From JBDZVM01 sp040255675 (GTDB taxonomy: Bacteria > Actinomycetota > Actinomycetes > Acidothermales > Acidothermaceae), in NCBI GenBank assembly GCA_040255675.1, contig JBDZVM010000056.1, positions 1-21,489 on the forward strand: a stretch of DNA of 21,489 nt. Reading direction: 5' to 3'. The notes beneath the pieces were generated by a model that did no database searches, was not told the DNA's origin, and saw only the letters and a program-made list of their open reading frames with translations. Below, piece by piece: positions 7,230 through 13,802 of the stretch (the first letter of the stretch is position 1; every line of letters begins with the position of its first letter). The position numbers and the translations under genes are program-made.

Positions 7230-9271
7230 ATGGCGCGATTGCATCTGCCGCTGTTCGGAGCTCTGCGGAGCGGGTCGCTGAGTGGCTTTTGGCACGGCAG
7301 ATCCGACCGATGGCTGTTCGAGCGAGTGCGGGGGGTATTCACTCGTTGGATACGAATTCTTCGCAAGAGGCGACCCTGTTGCCCAGCGGGCTGAAGTACG
7401 CGGGGCACACACTGAGTGTCAATGGCTGGCACAGTGGCAAGCTCCGGCCTGGTGACTTAGTTGTGGTTCCGCTCACCACCGCGGCGCGGTCTAACACGAC
7501 GGTTCGACGGGCCAGCGGCGGTGAGGCGAAGGTAGCGGTAGCGAACCACATCTTTGCCGAGGTGCTCGACGGACGACTTGATCGGTCGTCGCGCGCGGTT
7601 GTGGCTGCTGAGTTTCGACGCTTTGTGCTGCCGCGCCTCCCTCTTCGCGCGGCGACTCATGGCCGCCTTGGTTCGACTGGTGGTCTGGTCTGGCGCGTAA
7701 GCCGCGTAGCCCGCGATGAGGTACTGCTGGATTGCTATGATGCAGGTGGATTTCTCGATCCTAATCCGAACACTGAAGCCGACGCGTGGTCGCCGCAGGC
7801 CGCAGGCATGTACTATGCAGACGCCTATGCGGCCGCAGTCTTCGCGATGCTTGGTCGCGATGATAACAGCTGGCTCAGTGCGGCGAAATCTGCGGCGAAC
7901 CATGTGCTGCGGACTTACAACAGGTATCCCACTGCACCTATCTGGTATCACCATGACTTCAAGAATGCCCCGCTGCTCGAGGCGGCGGCAATAGCATCTG
8001 AGATAAACGTCAGCCCAACGATTCTCCATGGCGACAGTTATGAACCGACAAATGTGATGGCCGTGCGACTTCATTGGCTCGCTCAGCGCAAGCTTGTCAG
8101 GCCATGCGCGGGTGATGATCGACGTATTGAGCGGTGTCGAGCAACGCTCCTTGCACGTCAGACGAATGATGGTTTATTTCGCGATGATCGGCCTCCAGTC
8201 CACAACAACGTCGATGACTTGTCGTATCACCTCTTTGCCTTGGCGTTCTTGGGGCGCTACCTTTCGACGACTGGTGCAGACGAGGCGATGCAAGATGCCT
8301 TCAGACGAGGGTGTGAGCTAGCTTGTGACGCGCAGCTCAGCGACGGCCAGATCGCCTTGAGTGGCCGAGGTACGAACAACAACTATCAGACCGCAGCTGC
8401 CATTTACGCGCTCGCCTTGGCTACGCAAATATTTTCGGACGACCGCTATGCTGGCGCTGCTACGTCGGCATGGCATTATCTGTCCCCCTGGCAGCACGAG
8501 GAGGGCTGGTACCCCGTCGCGGCCAACACGGAACCTGCTAGCCGTATGGCGTGGAATCACTGCGCAACCCCGTACAATGCTCTGATCGCATATTTCTTAC
8601 TGCACGCCGCAAATCTGGGCCAGAATAAGGTTCTGACGAAGACTGATAAAAAGAGCGCTGTGCGCGGTCATGTTGCCAGGCTGACAGGGCACGCATGCCA
8701 GTTGGGTTTCGTTGCGGGACACAATACTGGGTACGCATGGTCTGGTCGGCATCGTTCTGGTATCGCGGGGGCAACTGGACTTCTTCTGAACTCGTCACCG
8801 AATCTCTTTCTCAGCCCAGAAACACTCGTTGACATCGGACTCCACGTCACCGACCTGCCGGTGGTCGAGGTCGGGGGTGCTCCGATCGATTGGGCAAAGC
8901 CCGGGGTGCTCGACCTCGATGAATACGAACTCAACTACGAGACGGCCGGGGTTGCCGTGACGTACCGCTGCCTTTCGAGTGAACTTCACGTCCAAATTAC
9001 CCTCCCCGAATCCGTCGATATCAGTATCAGTGCGGTCTCTGCGAGGCTCCCACTGCTCGGCCCTCACGTGGCCGACGTACGGGGTACAGACGATGGGTTC
9101 ACCGTGGCCGGCGCCTTCGGCGTTCTCACCGTCTCAACTGGCTTTGAGATCTCGCCGACGATGATCGACGTGCCGAGCAATCCGCGCGGTTCGGGTGTTC
9201 TGCTCAGCTGGCCTTTGACAAAGCCGCGGCCTAGTTATCGCCTTCGCTTCGACCGACGGCGAGACAGCTGA
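7226..9271 (+). CDS. Hypothetical protein with (alpha/alpha)-toroid polysaccharide lyase or hydrolase-like architecture
   Basis: This 681-residue protein is translationally coupled to the GT2 gene by GTGA. After an N-terminal region of about 130 residues comes a long helical part (about 150-500) rich in Ala, Trp, Tyr and His. It includes IWYHHDFKN (His242-His243), GRGTNNNYQTAAAIYALALA (Asn384-386, Tyr387) and WNHCATPYNALIAYF. The last 170 residues are beta-rich (VEVGGAPIDWAKPGVLDLD, VAVTYRCLSSELHVQITLP). Helical toroid followed by beta-sandwich is the arrangement of heparinase-type and related polysaccharide lyases and of several glycoside hydrolases. There is no signal peptide or membrane segment, so it would act inside the cell unless exported in an unusual way. 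I do not recognise the exact family. The 3' end overlaps the convergent dual-GT4 gene by 37 bp. Confidence 0.7.
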   Translation: MNGAIASAAVRSSAERVAEWLLARQIRPMAVRASAGGIHSLDTNSSQEATLLPSGLKYAGHTLSVNGWHSGKLRPGDLVVVPLTTAARSNTTVRRASGGEAKVAVANHIFAEVLDGRLDRSSRAVVAAEFRRFVLPRLPLRAATHGRLGSTGGLVWRVSRVARDEVLLDCYDAGGFLDPNPNTEADAWSPQAAGMYYADAYAAAVFAMLGRDDNSWLSAAKSAANHVLRTYNRYPTAPIWYHHDFKNAPLLEAAAIASEINVSPTILHGDSYEPTNVMAVRLHWLAQRKLVRPCAGDDRRIERCRATLLARQTNDGLFRDDRPPVHNNVDDLSYHLFALAFLGRYLSTTGADEAMQDAFRRGCELACDAQLSDGQIALSGRGTNNNYQTAAAIYALALATQIFSDDRYAGAATSAWHYLSPWQHEEGWYPVAANTEPASRMAWNHCATPYNALIAYFLLHAANLGQNKVLTKTDKKSAVRGHVARLTGHACQLGFVAGHNTGYAWSGRHRSGIAGATGLLLNSSPNLFLSPETLVDIGLHVTDLPVVEVGGAPIDWAKPGVLDLDEYELNYETAGVAVTYRCLSSELHVQITLPESVDISISAVSARLPLLGPHVADVRGTDDGFTVAGAFGVLTVSTGFEISPTMIDVPSNPRGSGVLLSWPLTKPRPSYRLRFDRRRDS

Positions 9272-11547
9272 CGATACAGATCGCCCAAATGGTTCGATTG
9301 CAGCTCGGCGCCGTACAGCGCGCGGGCTCGGTTCGCCATTGCTGCTCCCACGGATTCGAAGCGATCAGTCGACCACGTTGAAACTTCGGCAAGCGCGTTG
9401 GCGAGGGCCTCTGCATCGTTGGGTCTCACGAGGGTTCCTTCGCCATCGACGACCTCACGTAATGAGGGGATATCACTGACGATCGCGGGCCGACCGCAAG
9501 CCATAGCTTCGATCAATGCGTTGCTCTGCCCCTCCCAAAGGGAGGGAAGGCAGAACACATCGTGCGTCGAATGTAGCGCCGGGACGTCTCTCATCGGCTC
9601 ACGAAGCTCGACCATCCCCTCCAAACTTTTGCTGGAAATGAGTTCGGCGAGCTCATGACGCAGCGGCCCCTCGCCGACGATTGTGTAGCGAGCGGCGATT
9701 CCGCGTCGCCGCAGTTGAGCGAAGGCCTCGATCGCGACTGCATGCGCCTTTTGCGGTACGAGTCGACCAATAGACAGCACCGTCAGCGGGCCTGACTGAT
9801 CACGTCGCACCGGCTGCGGCGTAAATCTGGTGAGGTCGACGCCACGCGGTACGACTTCGATTTTATGGACAGGTATTTTCAGATCCCGCTGAGCCGCAGA
9901 ACTTACCGCTTCAGTGATTGCAACAAACCGATCGGTCAAGCGCCCACTCAAGGCATCGGCCAATCGAACGCCTTGTAGGCGCCAGCCTGCCCTACCGCGT
10001 GCGTGCGCGGCGACGACGCCGTCGTATGGAGTATTCACGAGATGCGTGACGTGTCTGACCCGAGTGCCGAGTAATGCCGCTCGCGCGACGATGTCGGCCT
10101 CGAACAGTGACGTGTCGACGATATCGATATCCAAACGGCGGCAGAGTTGTCGCAAGCGTTTTGCAGCGATGAGGAGTTGGATGGCCGACCGGTCTGCCCG
10201 GCCCCGCAGGCCGAGATCGTAGATCTGTGTACCGAGACGCCGAAGGTCGACGAGTACGGTCTCTTCCTCCGGCCGCCGCGGCGCGCCAAGCGACGCGACC
10301 ACTGGGTGGAAACCGGCGTCGGCCGCGTGTTGGACGATCTCATAGATAGCACGTTCCGCGCCGCCGACACCGAAGTTTGGCATCAGGAACAGAACGCGAG
10401 TATCCGGCCGTTCTCGGGTGGAAATGTCGCGGAGTAGCGATGCGTACCGGCCTGCCGCGGCCTCGGTGGAAAAAATGGGACCACGCGACCGCGCTACCTC
10501 CGCCATCTGATGACGAGCGCGCTCGTCGGTGATCAGTCTTTCGACGGCGCATGCCATCGCGTCTACGTCGTTCAGCTTGACGATCGCGCCGGTCGTGCCG
10601 TCAATAACGACCTCGTCGATACCGTCCAGGTCGAAGCTCACCACGGGGCATCCCGCCATCTGCGCTTCCACTACGGTACCCGTCATCGTCTCGCTGCTGC
10701 TCGTGACAACTAAGACGTCGAGGCCCGCGAGTATTTCTGGTACATCGCTCCGGTGACCAAGCATCGTGACGCGGTGCGCTAGGCCGTTCTGCGCAGCGGA
10801 TTCGACCTTTTGGCGTAATGGCCCATCTCCGACGACCACGAGACGCGCAGCACTCGTCGTGAGCCGCCGTAGTACTTCGACCGCGAGTTCTGGCCGCTTC
10901 TGCTCAACGAGATGGCCTACGAAGCCAACGAGGCGTTCCGTGTCGCGAATGCCAAGCTCGCTCCGCAACCGGGTACGCGCCGCATCTCGATCGAGGTGTT
11001 CGAAACGAGACCAGGGGCGATGGTTCGGCTCGATGGCTAGCTCGCCGGTGAAGCCGAGGTTTCGAGACTCCTCAGCCACATGAGGCGTAATCGCAACTAC
11101 CGCGTCAACCCTCCGTGCGACAAACTGCCAAAGCCAGTTTCGCGGCCCACGAAGGGCATCGTTTGGTAGCTCGAGGATGCGCTGCCAAACGATCGGGACC
11201 CCAAGGCCGACGCGCGCGAGAACCGCAGCAAGCGCTGCCTGGCCACCGTGCGCGAGTATGGCGTCGGGCCGGTCGCGACGAAGGTGCCGCCTTAGACGCC
11301 AAACGATCGGTACAAGCGCCACGCCGTCGATCGCTTCGTTGCGAGACAGCAACGAGACGCTCGTCACGGGCCTTCCGCTCATCGCGGCGCCTAGCGCGAG
11401 GACATCGCTGGTGACGCTGTGCCTGCGGAGCTCTTCGGCGAGCTCAATAGCGACTGTCTCCGCTCCTCTGCGTTGCTGGCGGCTGACGACGTGCGTGACA
11501 CGGATCGGAACGGCTGCACCCTGCGGCGGGTGCGCAAGGCGCGGCAC
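9235..11547 (-). CDS. Bifunctional protein with two tandem GT4 glycosyltransferase domains
   Basis: A single uninterrupted reading frame codes for two complete GT-B enzymes. Domain 1 (about 13-378) begins IRVTHVVSRQQRRGAETVAIEL and has VGFVGHLVEQKRPELAVEVL and the EX7E motif ETMTGTVVE (E286, E294). Domain 2 (about 384-765) begins RVLFLMPNFGVGGAERAIYEIV and has VLSIGRLVPQKAHAVAIEAF and EGQSNALIE (E672, E680). Only a few residues link them (STRERPDT). I chose GTG 11545-11547 because GGAGGGG precedes it with a 6-nt spacer, giving 770 residues. An ATG at 11562 would place that sequence inside the gene, and longer open frames up to 11814 overlap the divergent GT2 gene and look non-coding. The C-terminus is a basic run encoded in the overlap with the toroid gene. 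The protein probably adds two successive sugars. Confidence 0.9.
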   Translation of the reverse strand: MPRLAHPPQGAAVPIRVTHVVSRQQRRGAETVAIELAEELRRHSVTSDVLALGAAMSGRPVTSVSLLSRNEAIDGVALVPIVWRLRRHLRRDRPDAILAHGGQAALAAVLARVGLGVPIVWQRILELPNDALRGPRNWLWQFVARRVDAVVAITPHVAEESRNLGFTGELAIEPNHRPWSRFEHLDRDAARTRLRSELGIRDTERLVGFVGHLVEQKRPELAVEVLRRLTTSAARLVVVGDGPLRQKVESAAQNGLAHRVTMLGHRSDVPEILAGLDVLVVTSSSETMTGTVVEAQMAGCPVVSFDLDGIDEVVIDGTTGAIVKLNDVDAMACAVERLITDERARHQMAEVARSRGPIFSTEAAAGRYASLLRDISTRERPDTRVLFLMPNFGVGGAERAIYEIVQHAADAGFHPVVASLGAPRRPEEETVLVDLRRLGTQIYDLGLRGRADRSAIQLLIAAKRLRQLCRRLDIDIVDTSLFEADIVARAALLGTRVRHVTHLVNTPYDGVVAAHARGRAGWRLQGVRLADALSGRLTDRFVAITEAVSSAAQRDLKIPVHKIEVVPRGVDLTRFTPQPVRRDQSGPLTVLSIGRLVPQKAHAVAIEAFAQLRRRGIAARYTIVGEGPLRHELAELISSKSLEGMVELREPMRDVPALHSTHDVFCLPSLWEGQSNALIEAMACGRPAIVSDIPSLREVVDGEGTLVRPNDAEALANALAEVSTWSTDRFESVGAAMANRARALYGAELQSNHLGDLYRQLSRRRSKRRR

Positions 11548-11801
11548 CACTGACCCCTCCATGCTCTCGCCAAGTCGAGCTTTCCCCAAGTCTGACAGGT
11601 TGCGTTTGCGCGCGTCGCGCGGCTTGCAAGCTTGGGCCGCGAACACTGGTGATCCAATCAAGCAGCTCCGTCGTGAGGTCAGCGCATCGCGTTGCGATAA
11701 GTCGCATCTTGCCGCTTGCCTCCGCGTTACGATACGGAGGGCCCGCCGCAGATCAGCGGCTCGGGTTGGGTCGGCTAGACGTACCGAACGAGGTGGCATT
11801 C

Positions 11802-12668
11802 GTGAACGGCTCATCCGTTACCGTCTTGGTCCCGGCTCGCAATGCATCATCGACTATCCGTGCCCAGCTCGACGCTCTGTCGTCTCAGGAGTACGACGGT
11901 TGGTGGGAGCTACTCGTCGTCGACAATCAATCTACGGATGAAACCTCAGATATCGCACGAAGCTATGCGGATCGGATTCCGAATCTCCGAATCATTGGGG
12001 CCCATCGCGCTCCAGGCGTAGCAGTCGCGCGCAACGAAGGGTTACGAGCCGCGAAGGGCGACGTTATCTTGTGTTGCGACGCTGATGACGAGGTTTCTCC
12101 GGGATGGATCCAAGCGATGGCTGATGCGCTAGCGCACTTTGACATTGTGCAAGGCCGCCTAAACGAGGAAAAGCTCAACGACTTGAGACGCCTCAGAACG
12201 AGAAATGATCGGGCTGAGCTTTGGAGAGTGGCAGGGTTTCTGTACACCGCACGCGGTGCAAACATGGGAGTGCGTCGGGATGTCGCGTTGAGCCTCGATG
12301 GCTGGGATGAGTCATACAGCGGCGGTGGTGAGGACGTCGATTTTGCCTGGCGTGTACAACTCGCGGGTGGCTCAATTGGGCTCGCCGAGGAAGCGTGTAT
12401 AGAGTATCGTCTACGCGCCGGGGTGAAACCGCTGTGGATTCAGTTCTACAGATATGGCAAAAACCGCCCCGTCCTTTACCGGAAATTCGCAAGTCACGGC
12501 ATGCGTCGCCCGGGTTGGCCCATTGTAGCCAAAGCGTATTTATGGTGTGCCATCCACATACCTGATCTTGCACTTGGTCCAGCCAGGCGTGACAGGTGGA
12601 TACGGCGTACGGCCGCTGCGTTTGGACGCTTCGTGGGATCGAGCCGTATCGGAGTGCGGTATCTATGA
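11802..12668 (+). CDS. Glycosyltransferase family 2
   Basis: This is a 288-residue GT-A enzyme. The N-terminus SSVTVLVPARNASSTIRAQL and the WWELLVVDNQSTDETSDIAR strand identify the family. The metal-binding motif is CCDADDEVSPGW (DADD 93-96) and the base motif is GGGEDVDFAWR (ED 177-178), followed by a C-terminal tail containing WIQFYRYGKNRPVLYRKF, as in transferases that dock on the membrane. GTG 11802-11804 is preceded by GAGGTGG with a 5-nt spacer. The frame is open upstream to 11649, but that part shows no conserved sequence. The stop overlaps the ATG of the pyruvyl transferase gene, forming a two-gene unit. It is divergent from the dual-GT4 gene; the 254-bp gap 11548-11801 should hold both promoters, but I see no clear pair. 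Confidence 0.9.
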   Translation: MNGSSVTVLVPARNASSTIRAQLDALSSQEYDGWWELLVVDNQSTDETSDIARSYADRIPNLRIIGAHRAPGVAVARNEGLRAAKGDVILCCDADDEVSPGWIQAMADALAHFDIVQGRLNEEKLNDLRRLRTRNDRAELWRVAGFLYTARGANMGVRRDVALSLDGWDESYSGGGEDVDFAWRVQLAGGSIGLAEEACIEYRLRAGVKPLWIQFYRYGKNRPVLYRKFASHGMRRPGWPIVAKAYLWCAIHIPDLALGPARRDRWIRRTAAAFGRFVGSSRIGVRYL

Positions 12669-13714
12669 TGAGCCCCCGTTATAAGCGACAAGTAATTCCC
12701 GGGTCTCTCCAACAGATATGCTCGACCGAGCGTGAACGCCTGTCGGAGGCGGCGATGGCAGCCCTTGACCGGGCTTACGACGGTGTAACGGATGTCGTTG
12801 GAGTGGATTTCCCAGACTACCCGAACGTTGGCGACAGCGCTATCTGGATCGGTACCCTCGAATACCTTCGCCGGCGCCAGATTCGGCTTAGACATATCAC
12901 CACCGGTAGGCTCTATGATCCAACGAAGATTGCGGACTATGTCCGCCGTGGTTCTACCGCCATCATGATTCAAGGAGGTGGAAATCTCGGCGACCTTTGG
13001 CCCACCCATAACGCCCTCCGCTTAAAGGTTGTGAGAGACTTTCCGGGCACCCGGATCATTCAGATGCCGCAATCGATACATTTCCAGCGAGACGACTCTC
13101 GGAGAGAGACCAGGGACATCTTGACGGCGCATCCCGACTTTGTTCTCTTCGTGCGCGACAAACAATCGCTGGCGTTAGCACACAGCTTGGATATAGACGC
13201 CATCCTCAGCCCTGATGCCGTTCATCTCGTCAGCGTGTCGGCTCCCTTTCCGACCGACGCAGTATTGCCACTCTTTAGGTGCGATAAAGAGAAGGCGATT
13301 TCGGTGCCCGAAGATTTACCCACCTTCGATTGGCCACGTGGTGGGCCCGCAGTCGTGAAGATTCACGGGAAGCTTTTAGCAGTCCTGTCGCATCTACATT
13401 TGCAGCGTCTAGCTTTGCCGCTCAGCCAGCTGTTCTGGAATCTTGAGGCTCGGGCGCGACTTCGTGAGGGCGTCGTCCTTCTCGCGCGTGGTGAGATGGT
13501 TGCTACCGACCGCTTGCACGCGATGCTTCTCGCGCTCGCAATGGGTCGCCGAGTCACTGCGTTCGATAACTCATATGGAAAGCTAACAAGCTATGCCAGC
13601 ACCTGGCTGCAGCCTTTAATGGACCATGGTATTTTGCGATTCGCGGACGCGTCAGACCGGACCTCGGTGCAAACAAGGTTTCGGGCGTGGGATTCGCAGG
13701 AAGATACAACGTGA
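12665..13714 (+). CDS. Polysaccharide pyruvyl transferase family protein
   Basis: This 349-residue protein belongs to the family that moves pyruvate from phosphoenolpyruvate to a sugar, forming a ketal that adds negative charge to a polysaccharide (CsaB/WcaK/ExoV type). Landmarks are DFPDYPNVGDSAIWIG (48-63), AIMIQGGGNLGDLWP (99-113), RIIQMPQSIHF and, near the C-terminus, VATDRLHAMLLALAMGRRVTAFDN with the conserved RLHA at 283-286. Start ATG 12665-12667 overlaps the GT2 stop (ATGA); a second ATG follows directly. The coupling with the GT2 suggests that the sugar added by that enzyme, or a neighbouring one, is the pyruvylated residue. GC is clearly lower than in the next gene (30 of 60 at 13021-13080). 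Confidence 0.9.
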   Translation: MMSPRYKRQVIPGSLQQICSTERERLSEAAMAALDRAYDGVTDVVGVDFPDYPNVGDSAIWIGTLEYLRRRQIRLRHITTGRLYDPTKIADYVRRGSTAIMIQGGGNLGDLWPTHNALRLKVVRDFPGTRIIQMPQSIHFQRDDSRRETRDILTAHPDFVLFVRDKQSLALAHSLDIDAILSPDAVHLVSVSAPFPTDAVLPLFRCDKEKAISVPEDLPTFDWPRGGPAVVKIHGKLLAVLSHLHLQRLALPLSQLFWNLEARARLREGVVLLARGEMVATDRLHAMLLALAMGRRVTAFDNSYGKLTSYASTWLQPLMDHGILRFADASDRTSVQTRFRAWDSQEDTT

Positions 13715-13732
13715 GCAGCCATGCGTTCGCGG

Positions 13733-13764
13733 CGGAATTCTGACGGCATTTCTCCGTGATTCCG
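13733..13764 (+). terminator. Possible two-part hairpin between the pyruvyl transferase and A-T-TE genes
   Basis: CGGAAT (13733-13738) pairs with ATTCCG (13759-13764), and inside it ACGG (13743-13746) pairs with CCGT (13754-13757). It lies 19 bp after the pyruvyl transferase stop. No T-run follows, so it is a weak terminator at best. It would separate the GT2-pyruvyl transferase unit from the next gene. Confidence 0.25.
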
Positions 13765-13787
13765 TCGCTGCATGAGTTTTGAGCCGC

Positions 13788-13793
13788 TAGGCT
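13788..13793 (+). promoter_or_regulatory. -10-like TAGGCT directly before the A-T-TE start codon
   Basis: TAGGCT ends 9 nt before ATG 13803. A transcription start 6-7 nt downstream would leave almost no leader, which agrees with the absence of a ribosome binding site. It also argues against the TTG at 13794, which would lie upstream of the first transcribed base. No -35 element is evident. Confidence 0.4.
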
Positions 13794-13802
13794 TTGTGCG
13801 CG

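Noticed and set aside
11548..11814. N-terminal extension of the dual-GT4 protein
   Set aside because: It would overlap the divergent GT2 gene, has no family similarity, and a good ribosome binding site supports the GTG at 11547.
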